From the NCBI GenBank assembly GCA_018268935.1, contig JAFDVS010000090.1, forward strand, positions 1 through 45,322: a DNA stretch of 45,322 nt. Direction: 5' to 3'. The notes beneath the pieces are model-generated. The model was not told the origin of the DNA, did no database searches, and saw only the letters and a list, made by a program, of their open reading frames with translations. The stretch comes from Acidobacteriota bacterium. GTDB taxonomy: Bacteria; Acidobacteriota; Terriglobia; Bryobacterales; Bryobacteraceae. A program made the translations under genes and the position numbers. This document shows, piece after piece, positions 22,615-32,541 of the stretch (the stretch's first letter is position 1; every line of letters begins with the position of its first letter).

Positions 22615-23427
22615 ATGGCAGCGAACACCAGCGAACGGGGTAGGCAGATTGCGTCTTCGGCTCCTTACACGTCCCGAATCATCAAAGCCGGGGCTTTGAT
22701 CGGCGATACGAAGACGCTGCTTTCCCATTGGGACGTAGAGGCCACGGTTGAACAGAACCTCAGCCGGGTGCGGCATGAGAACGTCTTTGGAAAGGCGTCT
22801 CGCTCTCGTGTCGAGGACATTCTAGGGATCTTCCGGCATCGCTACATGAGCGAACCCGCCGTGACGAGGGCATTGGTCACGCTGGTCCGCAAGAAATTTC
22901 CAAGCGCCGCCCTGGACCGTGTGCTGTTCTACCATTCCGCCAATGCCGACAAACTCCTTCACGATGTTGTCACCGAGGTTCTGGCCCCGATGCAGGAGCA
23001 GGGGCATGTGCATGTCACGGTGGCTGACCTTCACCGAGCACTGAGGACGTGGGTGGATGAAGGCAAGACAACAAGCCGCTGGTCCGAATCGACAGTGGAA
23101 CACGCCGTTAGAGGATTGATGTCAACGCTCCGAGACTTCGGCGTGCTTCAGGGTGCCGTCAACAAGCGGATCGCTCCGTCGTACCTCCCGGTTGAAGCGT
23201 TCACCTACATCGCCTTCTACCTGAAGCAGCACCAACCCTCGGGCGCAAAGCTGATCGAGTTGCCCGATTGGAAGCTGTTCTTCCTGCGCCGGGAGGCCGT
23301 CGAGAGATTTTTGTTTGAAGCGCACCAGCGAGACCTGCTGGAGTACCACGTTGCCGGGAGCGTCACCCGATTGACCTTCCCTGCCGAATCTCTTGAGGAG
23401 TATGCGAATGTCCTCGCTCAAAGATAG
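22615..23427 (+). CDS. brxA: BREX protein BrxA (DUF1819)
   Basis: A 270-residue member of the BrxA/DUF1819 family, a small, helical, DNA-binding BREX component. The family signature is at the N-terminus: YTSRIIKAGALIGDTKTLLS followed by HWDVEATVEQNLSRVRHEN. The rest is helical with a C-terminal winged-helix-like part (LFEAHQRDLLEYHVAGSVTR). BrxA is needed for full defence in some type 1 systems, though its biochemical role is not settled. It is the first canonical gene of this operon, and its 3' end overlaps brxB by 20 bp, which points to translational coupling. Confidence 0.93.
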   Translation: MAANTSERGRQIASSAPYTSRIIKAGALIGDTKTLLSHWDVEATVEQNLSRVRHENVFGKASRSRVEDILGIFRHRYMSEPAVTRALVTLVRKKFPSAALDRVLFYHSANADKLLHDVVTEVLAPMQEQGHVHVTVADLHRALRTWVDEGKTTSRWSESTVEHAVRGLMSTLRDFGVLQGAVNKRIAPSYLPVEAFTYIAFYLKQHQPSGAKLIELPDWKLFFLRREAVERFLFEAHQRDLLEYHVAGSVTRLTFPAESLEEYANVLAQR

Positions 23428-24007
23428 CATCGCCCTTCTCGAAAGCGACCTGAAGGCCGAACCGCCGAGGATCAGCGTGTACCACGATCTACCCTTCGCC
23501 ATCCTCCGCTATGATCCGACCGCCGAATGGGACCTGCGCCGGGAGATCAAGCTCCTGGAGACCAGGCTCCTGGGCGTCGGCAGAGATGTCCACATCATTC
23601 CCATGTCGGATCTGCTGTGGTCTGCGCTCGAAAGGGTCCACGAAAAGGACGACGACGAGGGCCTGGACGCTTTAATCGAGTTGGAGAAGCAGCGGGGCTT
23701 CGTTGAGGCCCAACAGCAGTTGACGACGTACCTATCGAGCAAAGTCTGGGTGCCACTTTGGGATCTGCTTGCTGAACGCCTTGCACCCATCGACCCCGAG
23801 AACTCGGTGGTCTTCCTGACCCGAGTGGCTGCAATGTCGCCAGGAATCTTCCACATGTCGATGCTGCTCGACAAGATGCACGGCAAGACAAAGGTGCCGA
23901 CCATTCTCTTCTACCCCGGCTCCATCGAAGGCACGACCGGGCTGCGGTTCATGGACCTCAAGGATCGGGATGCGCTTGGCAATTACCGGGTGAAAATCTA
24001 TGGCTGA
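23408..24007 (+). CDS. brxB: BREX protein BrxB (DUF1788)
   Basis: A 199-residue BrxB (DUF1788) protein, a conserved cytoplasmic BREX component. Typical motifs: SVYHDLPFAILRYDPTAEWD near the N-terminus, VHIIPMSDLLWSALE in the middle, and VVFLTRVAAMSPGIFHMSML followed by TILFYPGSIEGT near the end. ATG at 23408 (MSSLKDSIALLES) was chosen over the open frame from 23393. The start lies inside brxA and the stop overlaps the brxC start by 8 bp, so brxA-brxB-brxC form a translationally coupled block. BrxB is required for both modification and phage exclusion in studied type 1 systems. Confidence 0.93.
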   Translation: MSSLKDSIALLESDLKAEPPRISVYHDLPFAILRYDPTAEWDLRREIKLLETRLLGVGRDVHIIPMSDLLWSALERVHEKDDDEGLDALIELEKQRGFVEAQQQLTTYLSSKVWVPLWDLLAERLAPIDPENSVVFLTRVAAMSPGIFHMSMLLDKMHGKTKVPTILFYPGSIEGTTGLRFMDLKDRDALGNYRVKIYG

Positions 24008-27000
24008 CGTGACTGGAAACCACATGAAGACAATTGGCGATCTACTGACTCGTGACCTGACGCACAAGATCGAGGAGATCATCCAGGTCGATCAGGCAGA
24101 CGAACAATCCGTCTACTCGGAGATCACCGAGTACATTGCCACCGACAGCATTCGGGACCAATACCACGATCTCTTCAAGGCCATTGCGGAAGCCCCGAGC
24201 GAACCACACGAGAGCGTTGGCGTCTGGGTCTCTGGCTTCTTCGGCTCCGGTAAAAGCTCGTTCGCCAAGAACCTCGGCTACGCCTTGGAGAACCGCAAGG
24301 TCCTCGGGCACAGCTTCACCGGGCTGTTCAAGCAGCAGCTTCTCGACCCGGCCAAGAAGGACACACGCATTGGCGACTTGCTCGATCTCATCAACGCCAA
24401 GACGCCAACGCAGGTCATTCTCTTCGAGGTCGCCAAGGAAGCCGATACCAGGAAGGTCACGCAACGCATCGCCGAACTGATGTACACGGTCCTGCTACGA
24501 GAGCTTGGCTACGCCGAGGACTTCGACATTGCCGAGCTTGAGATCGAACTTGAGGCCGAAGGGAAGCTGCCAGAGTTCATCGCCACCTGCAAGAAGCTGC
24601 TGAACAAGGACTGGGAGATCGTCCGGGCCGGGGCGCAGAAGTTGTCCAGGGCCAGCGCCATTCTTCACGAACTCGATAAGAGCATCTACACGTCGCCGGA
24701 TTCCTGGGCGCACTCGCAACGCAACCGGGACGCATCCATCTCTGTGAGCAAGGTCGTCAGGCGCACCTTCGATCTCTGGGGTCGCCGCCGTCCAGGGAAG
24801 GCGCTCGTCTTCATCATTGACGAAGTGGGCCAGCACGTCGCCCGGAGTGGCGACAAGATCGAAGACCTTCGTGCCACCATCGAGGAATTCGGCAAGGTCG
24901 GCAAGAACCTGCTCAAAGAGGGCAAGATCAAGGCTCCCTGCTGGATCGTCGTCACATCCCAGGAAAAACTGGATGAAGTTGTCGCCGCCATCGACTCGAA
25001 GCGTGTTGAACTGGCGAAACTTCAGGATCGCTTCCGGTACAGGGTTGACCTGGCTCCTTCCGACATTCGGGAAGTGGCGACCAAGCGTGTGTTGGCGAAG
25101 AAGCCGGACGCCGAGAAGCCGCTGAAGAAGTTGTTTGGCGACAACCAGGGCAACCTGAACGCTGCGCTGCGACTGGAACGAACCACCCGGCGCACGGACA
25201 TCAACGAGAGCGACTTCATCCACTTCTACCCGTACCCGCCGCACTACATCGACCTTTGCATCGGCATCATGTCGGGCATTCGGCTTCAACCCGGTGCTCC
25301 TCGGCACTATGGTGGCAGCAACCGCACCATCATCAAGCAAGCCTATGAAATGCTCGTGTCGGATCGCACGGCTTTCGCCAAGAGGCCTATTGGTGCGCTC
25401 GTCACGCTCGACAAGGTGTTCGAGTTGGTCGAAGGCAACCTCTCCAACGAGAAGCGAACCGACATCTACCAGATTGCCGAGCGGTTCAAGAACGACGCCG
25501 AAGACAACGGCTGGGCGCTCCGTGTCGCCAAGGCCATCTGCCTCCTGGAGTTCATCCGTGACCTCCCACGCACCGAGGCCAACCTTGCCGCCGTCCTGGT
25601 GGATGGAGTCGGCAAGCCTACGCCGCTCACCGAAGTTCAATCTGCGGTGAAGCGATTGAACGACGCCCAGTTCATTCGCAACACCGAGGAAGGATGGAAA
25701 CTCCAGACCGCCCAGGAGAAGAACTGGGAGACCGAGCGCCGGGGCCATCTGGAACCGAAGCCTCGTGAGCGCAACGAACTGACCCGAACCGCCCTTCAGC
25801 AAATCTTCGATGAGCCGGAATTCAAGACGTATCGCTATCAGAATCGGTCGTTCCGCATTGGCATGACGGTCGATGGCACGAGCATAGGCGACGAGGGTGA
25901 ACTGCCGCTGACGCTTTGCGTGGCCGACGACGCCGATGAACTCACGAAGCGGATCGAAGACACCCGCACGGAGAGCCAGCAGAAGTCTCACGAGAACGAA
26001 CTGTACTGGCTGTTCTGCCTGACGCCTGAGATTGACGAGTTGGTCGCTCAACTTCACGCCTCCCGCAAAATGGTAGACAAGTACAACCAACTCAGCGCCC
26101 AGCAAAAGATCAGCCCCGACGAATCAACCTGCCTTCAGGACGAGAAGAACTCCAGGAACGGCTACGAGACCCGGCTGCGGGACAAGCTGACCGAGGCGAT
26201 GGAACGTGGCACTGGCATGTTCCGGGGTGTCCAGAAAGACGCTTCCGCTTTGGGTAAAGGTCTCAGCGAGATTCTGAAGAAGCTCTTCGGGCAGGTTGTT
26301 CCCGATCTCTATCCGAAGCTGCAAATGGGATCTCGGTCACTCAAGGGAGACGAGGCCGAGCATATCCTCAAGGCGGCTGACCTGAAGGCATTACCGAACG
26401 TCTTCTACCAGAACGAACACGGTCTTGGGTTGGTCGTCAAGGAAGGCCCGAAGAATGTCGTCAACACCAACGCTTCTGTCGCCAAGGAAGTCCTCGACTA
26501 CCTGAAAAGCGAACACAGCTACGGCAACAAGGACACCCGCATGGGGAAGGCGTTGGAGCGGCGCTTCGGCGGCACTCCGTATGGATGGGAGCGGGACATG
26601 CTCCGATTGATCCTCGCCACATTGTTCCGGGCTGGTGAGATCGAGGTCACGTATCAGGGCAACCGATTCCACAACTACCAGGACCCTGCCTCACGGTCTC
26701 CTTTCACCAGCAATCCGGCCTTCCGTGCCTCGTTGTTCTCGCCCCGGCAGTCAGTCGGCCTCAAGACGCTGACCCAAGCCGTGCAGCAGTTGGAAGACCT
26801 CACCGGGGAAGAGGTCGATGTAGAGGAAGGGGCCATCGCCACGGCCTTCAAAAAAGTGGCTGCGGAAGAACTGGAGAAGCTGTACCCGCTCAAGGCAACC
26901 GCCGAGGCGCACCGTCTTCCGATCCTCAACATGCTCTCGGAATACCAGCAGACATTGACTGGCATCCAATCTTCTGCTTCCGATGACTGCGTTCGGTTGC

Positions 27001-27704
27001 TCACCGAGAACGGCAAGGAGTTCGGCCAGACCAGAGACAAGGTGCGGAAACTGCGGGAATCGCTGACGCCAGACACCATCAGCACTCTGCGCCAAGCTCG
27101 GCAAGCCACCGATCAGGTTTGGCAGCGGCTTCTGGCTCACAATCCACCACCGGAGTTGGAGGGCACGGTGGCGACGCTCAGAGAGATCCTTGCGTCTGAA
27201 TCCTTCCTCGATTCCTGGAGCGAGATCGGAACGAAGACGACCGCAGTGCTGGGGGCTTATCAAACCGCCTACTGCGATTTGTTCGACCGCCGCAAGAAGG
27301 CGTATGAATCCGCTATCGGCGAGATCAAGAACCGCAGCGAATGGGCATCCCTGGAAGCGAACAATCCGAGCATGGCTTCCTCGCTGCTCTCGCCGCTCCA
27401 GGCTCGTCTCGGTATTGAAAGCGACAAGGAAGCAGTCGAGGGCGGCACGTCTCTTGGCAAATCCAGCCTAACGGAGATGGAGTCGGACATCGCCGCTGTG
27501 GAAGCACTGAAATCGTCCGTCCTGGTAAAGTTGCAGGAACTCTCAATAGGCACTGAGAAGAAGGCACCCGTCAGGAAGGTCCGAGCCTCGGAGTTCTTCA
27601 ATCGGCCCATACAAACGCAAGCCGAACTCGAAAAGGCGCTGGAACTGATCCGGGACTCGCTCCAGAAGTACATCGACGAAGGGGCCATCATCATTCTGGA
27701 GTGA
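24000..27704 (+). CDS. brxC: BREX ATPase BrxC (PglY-like)
   Basis: A 1234-residue P-loop ATPase of the BrxC/PglY (DUF499-related) family, the large ATP-hydrolysing subunit of BREX. Walker A is GFFGSGKSS at 79-87; a Walker B strand is visible as ALVFIIDEVGQHVA. The remainder includes long coiled-coil helices (KVRKLRESLTPDTISTLRQA) and a winged-helix region. The length is normal for the family. The start could be ATG 24000 (MADVTGN) or ATG 24024 (MKTIGDLL); the latter matches where the conserved sequence begins. A HEPN gene follows after 3 bp. It should work with BrxB and PglZ in the host-modification complex. Confidence 0.95.
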   Translation: MADVTGNHMKTIGDLLTRDLTHKIEEIIQVDQADEQSVYSEITEYIATDSIRDQYHDLFKAIAEAPSEPHESVGVWVSGFFGSGKSSFAKNLGYALENRKVLGHSFTGLFKQQLLDPAKKDTRIGDLLDLINAKTPTQVILFEVAKEADTRKVTQRIAELMYTVLLRELGYAEDFDIAELEIELEAEGKLPEFIATCKKLLNKDWEIVRAGAQKLSRASAILHELDKSIYTSPDSWAHSQRNRDASISVSKVVRRTFDLWGRRRPGKALVFIIDEVGQHVARSGDKIEDLRATIEEFGKVGKNLLKEGKIKAPCWIVVTSQEKLDEVVAAIDSKRVELAKLQDRFRYRVDLAPSDIREVATKRVLAKKPDAEKPLKKLFGDNQGNLNAALRLERTTRRTDINESDFIHFYPYPPHYIDLCIGIMSGIRLQPGAPRHYGGSNRTIIKQAYEMLVSDRTAFAKRPIGALVTLDKVFELVEGNLSNEKRTDIYQIAERFKNDAEDNGWALRVAKAICLLEFIRDLPRTEANLAAVLVDGVGKPTPLTEVQSAVKRLNDAQFIRNTEEGWKLQTAQEKNWETERRGHLEPKPRERNELTRTALQQIFDEPEFKTYRYQNRSFRIGMTVDGTSIGDEGELPLTLCVADDADELTKRIEDTRTESQQKSHENELYWLFCLTPEIDELVAQLHASRKMVDKYNQLSAQQKISPDESTCLQDEKNSRNGYETRLRDKLTEAMERGTGMFRGVQKDASALGKGLSEILKKLFGQVVPDLYPKLQMGSRSLKGDEAEHILKAADLKALPNVFYQNEHGLGLVVKEGPKNVVNTNASVAKEVLDYLKSEHSYGNKDTRMGKALERRFGGTPYGWERDMLRLILATLFRAGEIEVTYQGNRFHNYQDPASRSPFTSNPAFRASLFSPRQSVGLKTLTQAVQQLEDLTGEEVDVEEGAIATAFKKVAAEELEKLYPLKATAEAHRLPILNMLSEYQQTLTGIQSSASDDCVRLLTENGKEFGQTRDKVRKLRESLTPDTISTLRQARQATDQVWQRLLAHNPPPELEGTVATLREILASESFLDSWSEIGTKTTAVLGAYQTAYCDLFDRRKKAYESAIGEIKNRSEWASLEANNPSMASSLLSPLQARLGIESDKEAVEGGTSLGKSSLTEMESDIAAVEALKSSVLVKLQELSIGTEKKAPVRKVRASEFFNRPIQTQAELEKALELIRDSLQKYIDEGAIIILE

Positions 27705-27707
27705 ACT

Positions 27708-28529
27708 ATGCTCAGTCCTCGCCAGATTTTTGAAGACAACATCCGGCCAGCGGACCTGCTACTCAAGGTCTTCCGCTTGTTGGAGCACGACGCTCTCAAC
27801 ACGGAAGAGGCATTGCTGCGTTCGCTCCGAGAACTGGTAAAGGCGAATGAGGATGAGAGCCTCTTGGTCATCTCGAACGGCATCTTCCTCGGCCTAATCC
27901 GGGAACTGGCCGAAGTCCCACCCGCCGCCATCAAGCGCAGCGCCCTTAGCAACCTGCTGCGCCAATCCGTCGTCACCGCTGCGACGGGACTCGAAACGTA
28001 CCTCCCGCTTCTCCTGCGCCACAATCTGGCTGAAGTGATCCGTCTGCGGGGCCGGGACTTCGTTCCCAAGAAGGACGAGGAGGTCAAGGCCCAATTCAGG
28101 AGCCTCACGTTCTCTCTGGACGAAGTGGTCCGTATCCTGTCCGACCCCGATCCTCTCTTCGTCGCCAACAAGATGGTGAGCAGTCTGGACTTCAGCTATC
28201 TCAGCGGCAAACGGGGCATACATGTGACGGGCGTGCTGCTCGGCCTGGACAATCCTTGGAGCCTCATCGCCGAAAAGCTCGGTCGCACGGAAGACGAAAT
28301 CAAGGAGACCCTCGATGCGACCGTGAAACGGCGCAATGACATCGTTCATCGAGCAGACCGATCCCAGGATGATCCTTCTGGACCGATCCAGGAGATCGGT
28401 TATCCGTGGGCGAAACAGGCCGTCGAGACCATCCGGGTCGTCTGCCTTGCGCTCGATGATCTTGTGACCAACCGAATGAAAGAACTCAAGCAGCTAACGA
28501 TTGTGCCTCCATCTCGGGGAGTGGCGTGA
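27708..28529 (+). CDS. HEPN-motif protein embedded in BREX operon
   Basis: A 273-residue mostly helical protein with a catalytic-type HEPN motif, R209-N-D-I-V-H214, in VKRRNDIVHRADR near the C-terminus. HEPN proteins with R-x4-H are often RNases used in abortive infection or toxin-antitoxin systems. The upstream part contains helices typical of the fold (AATGLETYLPLLLRHNLAEV) and a segment resembling the RiboL-PSP-HEPN group. It starts 3 bp after brxC and ends 1 bp before pglX, so it belongs to the operon. In the known E. fergusonii pEFER BREX locus, the same slot holds the type IV restriction gene brxU. A second-layer effector is therefore plausible here; this is inference. Confidence 0.8.
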   Translation: MLSPRQIFEDNIRPADLLLKVFRLLEHDALNTEEALLRSLRELVKANEDESLLVISNGIFLGLIRELAEVPPAAIKRSALSNLLRQSVVTAATGLETYLPLLLRHNLAEVIRLRGRDFVPKKDEEVKAQFRSLTFSLDEVVRILSDPDPLFVANKMVSSLDFSYLSGKRGIHVTGVLLGLDNPWSLIAEKLGRTEDEIKETLDATVKRRNDIVHRADRSQDDPSGPIQEIGYPWAKQAVETIRVVCLALDDLVTNRMKELKQLTIVPPSRGVA

Positions 28530-28530
28530 C

Positions 28531-31500
28531 ATGGATCAAGAACTTCGCAACAGGCTTCGGAACGTCGTAACGCAGTGCCGCAAACTGCTGGAGGAGTCGA
28601 TCTCCCAGGAGCTTGAAGGCAAGTACGCCATTTTTGCAAAGAAGGATCAGGTCACCGCCGATCCGAATGCTCCGATGACGCACCTGAGCGATGAAGAGCA
28701 GTCCGCACGCAAGGACATCCTCGACCACTTCAATCACATCAAAGCTCGTGGGTTCAAGCCGAAGGACGCTCTCGACCAGTTGATCCGGGAGATCGCCTTC
28801 ACGCACCTGAATCGGTTCTGCGCCTACAAGATGATGGAAGCCCGAGAGGTCTACATCGGTGGGCAGAAGTTCCGAGAAGCCGTCAGCCGGGGCGTTAACT
28901 CGAACGGGGTGAAGTTCTACTTGGCCGACCACCCTGAAGACGAGCGCCTGTTCAACACCGGGCACCAGGATGTTGCGTATCGCCATTTTCTCGATTGGCT
29001 TGGCGGCTTGCTTTCCGACGAAATCGGTGTGCTGTTCAACTCGAACGACCCGGCCAATCGACTCTACCCTCGGCAGAAGATCCTGGATGAAGTACTCGAC
29101 CTGCTGAACAGTGGTGGCATCAAGCCCGACGAAATCGATCTTCGAGAAGAGTGGACTGGCATCTGGTCCCAAGACGAGACTATCGGATGGGTGTATCAGT
29201 ATTTCACCCCCAAAGAACTACGAGAGCAAGCCCGTAAAGAGAGCCAGACCCCTCAGACTGCCTACGAACTCGCTTTTCGCAATCAGTTCTTCACACCACG
29301 CTATGTTGTGGAGTTTCTCGCTGACAACACGCTAGGGCGGATGTGGCTTGAGATGCGCAACGGCGAATCGAAGCTGAAGGAGTCCTGTCGTTTTCTAGTC
29401 CAGGCTCCTAGCGAACACTTCCTCAGAGAGAGGGAAGATCAGTCACAGTCCGGTTCCAATCCGCAGACCCTCTCGGGGAGCGAAGAACACGTCCATACTG
29501 CGGTGCGCCTTCCGAAACGTCCGAAGAAAGACCCGAGGCAACTCAGAGTTCTTGACCCTGCTTGCGGAAGCGGCCACTTCTTGCTGTACTGCTTCGACCT
29601 GTTGCTGACGATCTACGAAGAAGCCTACGCCGATCCAGATCTTGGTTCAGATCTTGCAAAGGTCTACCCGACGCTCCCGGACCTTCAAAGAAATGTTCCC
29701 CGCCTAATCTTGGCTCACAATCTTCACGGAATCGATATCGACCTTCGTGCAAGTCAAATTGCAGCCCTTGCGCTATGGCTTCGTTGCCAGAGAGCGTACA
29801 AGGAAATGGGGCTGAAAAAGGATCGTCCGAAGATCACACGAACCAACTTCGTCTGCGCCGAACCAATGCCCGGTGAAGTGCAGATGCTGAGAGAGTTCGT
29901 TGCCCAACTGGAGCCGAAGGTTCTTGGCCAAGTCGTAGAAGTCGTTTTCGACAAGATGAAGCTGGCCGGGGAGGTTGGGTCTCTTCTGAGAATCGAAGAA
30001 GAGATTCGGGATGCGGTCGCCGCCGCCAAGAAGCAGTGGGTAAGAGAGACGACTCAAGCCACCGACCGAACGGGTCAGCCGCTCCTCTTTACTCAAGCCA
30101 CGATGGACCAGTTGACCCGAAAGCCGCAACAGGAGTCATTGTTCGACTTGTCGGATCTCACGGACGACAAGTTCTTTGAGCATGCTGAAGCGCAGGTCAT
30201 CGAAGCTCTGCGTCGGTACGCCGAGAGAGCACATGGGGAACATCGGCTTCAGCGACAGCTTTTCACGGAGGACGCTGTGCGGGGATTCTCATTCGTGGAT
30301 CTCTGCCATAAACGCTATGACGTGGTGCTTATGAATCCGCCCTTCGGCGCTGAGACGGCGGTGGCTGCTCCGGTAATTGAGAAGTCGTGGCCAGCGGGTC
30401 GGCACGACTTGGCTACAGCATTCGTGGAGATGTCAAAGAGCCGCCTGTGTTCTCAAGGGGCAGTGGGCATCATCATGACACGAACACCACTGTTCCTGTC
30501 TCGGTTTACGGCATGGCGAGAAACCAGCCTCTTTTCCTCCGATGCTCCGCTATCCCTTGTCGTGGACCTCGGCCAAGGTATTCTCGACACCGCTCTTGTC
30601 GAGACGGTCCTAATGGTTCTGTCCACCAGCCTGGACACTCCGCTGGCGTTGGACCTCAGGAGAAGAGACAACAAGGACCAAATGCTCCAAGCGTTGCGAC
30701 CCTGCGACATGCTCATGTTTGACCTGCTTCGGCTGCAAGACGTGCCAAATGCCCCAATTGCTTATTGGGTTCCGCCGACAATCATCCGAAGATTCTCTGA
30801 CGCAGTTCTCTTGGGAGACGTTGCCGAAGTAAAGCAGGGGATGCAAACGAAAAACAACGACCGCTTCGTTCGCCTGTGGTGGGAAGTTCCCGTTTCGAGG
30901 CTCTACCCGACTGGCACATGGAGAGTCTATGCGAAAGGAGGTGAATTCACAAAACACTACTTGCCTTTCCGTCTGGTCGTTGACTGGTCTGAGTCAGCGT
31001 TGTCGGAATACCGAACCCGGAAGGGACAAATGGTCGTTCTGCTCACTGGCAAGCGGGAGGAATATGTCCATCGCAATGCCCTTACGTACTCGAAGCGGAG
31101 TCAGATCGGCTTCAGCGTGCGGATTATGCCTCGGGAGACAATTTTCAGTTCTAATGGCCCAGGCGTCTTTCCGAGTTCTCCCGATTGCATTCTTTACGAC
31201 CTTTCGCTACTCAACTCGACGTTCTCACGTGCATGCCTGGAGTTCCTCACGTCCTTTGGTTTCTACTCGGAAGGCTACGTTGAATCCTTGGTCTACCCGG
31301 ATAGTAAGGAAGAGCAGCGTCTGAAGATCGCCGAAAGCGAATCTCGTTGTGTCAGAGCCTCAAAGCTGCTCCGCACCACGGAGGAAACCTCACGAGAGTT
31401 CGACGGCATCATTGTGGGATCAGCCGAATCGCTCCAGGATCTCTACAAAACCCACGTGGACCGCACCACAGGACTATTGGCTTCGATTCGCAGTGCGGAG

Positions 31501-32541
31501 GAGGAGATTGATGCAGGTTTGACGACAATCATCGGCTTGTCCGATGACGAGAGGCGTTTTTGCGAAGATGCGGTTGACCGATCCTCGGCGCAACAGCGGG
31601 ACCAGTCCGAGCTACAAGCCGAACCATTTGAGGATGGCACGGAAGTCGCTGACAGTCCCGTGACTCTGCGCTCGATCACATGCGACGTTTTGTCCTTTGC
31701 GGTTGGGGCGGCAATGGGCAGGTGGAATATATGCCATCGAGCGGCCCCATTCGACGGTTTGAGTCATGAGGAAGATCTCTTCGCACCATATCCCGTATGT
31801 TCGCCAGCAATGCTCCAAGGGCCGGATGGGTTGCCCGAAACTCGAAGTCCGGGTCCGTATCCTCTGCGGATCAACTGGGATGGTGTGCTCGTAGACGACC
31901 CAGAACATGCCGACGACATCATCCGAAGAGTTAGAGATGTCTTGGAGGCCATCTGGAAGGCACGGGCCGAAGCCGTTGAAGCTGAGTCCAGCCAAGTGCT
32001 AGGTTTGGCCGGGTTGCGTGAATACATGCGGAAACAGGGGAAGGGGAGCTTCTGGGACGATCACCTGAGCCGCTATTCCCAGAGCCGCCGCAATGCTCCC
32101 ATATATTGGCTTCTTCAGTCATCGAAGAAGAACTATGCGCTATGGCTTTACTACCACCGTCTCGACAAGGATCTTCTATTTAAGGCACTGGTGAAATACG
32201 TCGAACCGAAGATCCGCCTTGAGAGCAGCCGGGTTGATGCCCTCCGCACCCAGAAGTCGTCAGTCGGGGATGCGGGAAAGGAAGTGAAGCGACTCGTCAA
32301 GGAACTGGAACGGCAAGAGGAATTCCTGTCAGAGTTGCAGGAGTTCGAGGCCAAACTGCGTCGAGTGGCAAGTCTCCACTTAGAGCCGGATCTCAATGAC
32401 GGCGTGATTCTGAACATCGCACCGCTTCACGAGCTGGTTCCGTGGAAGGAAGCGAAGAACTACTGGGACGAACTCCTCGCCGGGAAGTACGAGTGGTCCT
32501 CTATCGGCAAGCAGCTTCGGCAGAAAGGGCTGGTGAAGTGA
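28531..32541 (+). CDS. pglX: BREX N6-adenine DNA methyltransferase PglX
   Basis: A 1336-residue PglX, the methyltransferase that marks host DNA in BREX and sets the recognition site. The SAM-binding motif I is DPACGSGHF at 342-350 and catalytic motif IV is NPPFG from N602. The N-terminus (MDQELRNRLRNVVTQCRKLL) and the YFTPKELREQA/FFTPRYVVEFLADN region are typical of the family. The C-terminal half, after about residue 780, holds target-recognition and helical regions. The length is somewhat above the usual 1200 or so residues. The start at 28531, 1 bp after the HEPN stop, was preferred to 28501. Its stop overlaps the pglZ start (TGATG). The methylation motif cannot be deduced by eye. Confidence 0.95.
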   Translation: MDQELRNRLRNVVTQCRKLLEESISQELEGKYAIFAKKDQVTADPNAPMTHLSDEEQSARKDILDHFNHIKARGFKPKDALDQLIREIAFTHLNRFCAYKMMEAREVYIGGQKFREAVSRGVNSNGVKFYLADHPEDERLFNTGHQDVAYRHFLDWLGGLLSDEIGVLFNSNDPANRLYPRQKILDEVLDLLNSGGIKPDEIDLREEWTGIWSQDETIGWVYQYFTPKELREQARKESQTPQTAYELAFRNQFFTPRYVVEFLADNTLGRMWLEMRNGESKLKESCRFLVQAPSEHFLREREDQSQSGSNPQTLSGSEEHVHTAVRLPKRPKKDPRQLRVLDPACGSGHFLLYCFDLLLTIYEEAYADPDLGSDLAKVYPTLPDLQRNVPRLILAHNLHGIDIDLRASQIAALALWLRCQRAYKEMGLKKDRPKITRTNFVCAEPMPGEVQMLREFVAQLEPKVLGQVVEVVFDKMKLAGEVGSLLRIEEEIRDAVAAAKKQWVRETTQATDRTGQPLLFTQATMDQLTRKPQQESLFDLSDLTDDKFFEHAEAQVIEALRRYAERAHGEHRLQRQLFTEDAVRGFSFVDLCHKRYDVVLMNPPFGAETAVAAPVIEKSWPAGRHDLATAFVEMSKSRLCSQGAVGIIMTRTPLFLSRFTAWRETSLFSSDAPLSLVVDLGQGILDTALVETVLMVLSTSLDTPLALDLRRRDNKDQMLQALRPCDMLMFDLLRLQDVPNAPIAYWVPPTIIRRFSDAVLLGDVAEVKQGMQTKNNDRFVRLWWEVPVSRLYPTGTWRVYAKGGEFTKHYLPFRLVVDWSESALSEYRTRKGQMVVLLTGKREEYVHRNALTYSKRSQIGFSVRIMPRETIFSSNGPGVFPSSPDCILYDLSLLNSTFSRACLEFLTSFGFYSEGYVESLVYPDSKEEQRLKIAESESRCVRASKLLRTTEETSREFDGIIVGSAESLQDLYKTHVDRTTGLLASIRSAEEEIDAGLTTIIGLSDDERRFCEDAVDRSSAQQRDQSELQAEPFEDGTEVADSPVTLRSITCDVLSFAVGAAMGRWNICHRAAPFDGLSHEEDLFAPYPVCSPAMLQGPDGLPETRSPGPYPLRINWDGVLVDDPEHADDIIRRVRDVLEAIWKARAEAVEAESSQVLGLAGLREYMRKQGKGSFWDDHLSRYSQSRRNAPIYWLLQSSKKNYALWLYYHRLDKDLLFKALVKYVEPKIRLESSRVDALRTQKSSVGDAGKEVKRLVKELERQEEFLSELQEFEAKLRRVASLHLEPDLNDGVILNIAPLHELVPWKEAKNYWDELLAGKYEWSSIGKQLRQKGLVK

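Noticed and set aside
24495..26105. 536-residue minus-strand frame inside brxC
   Set aside because: It is fully antisense to the conserved brxC ATPase and is a codon-bias shadow.
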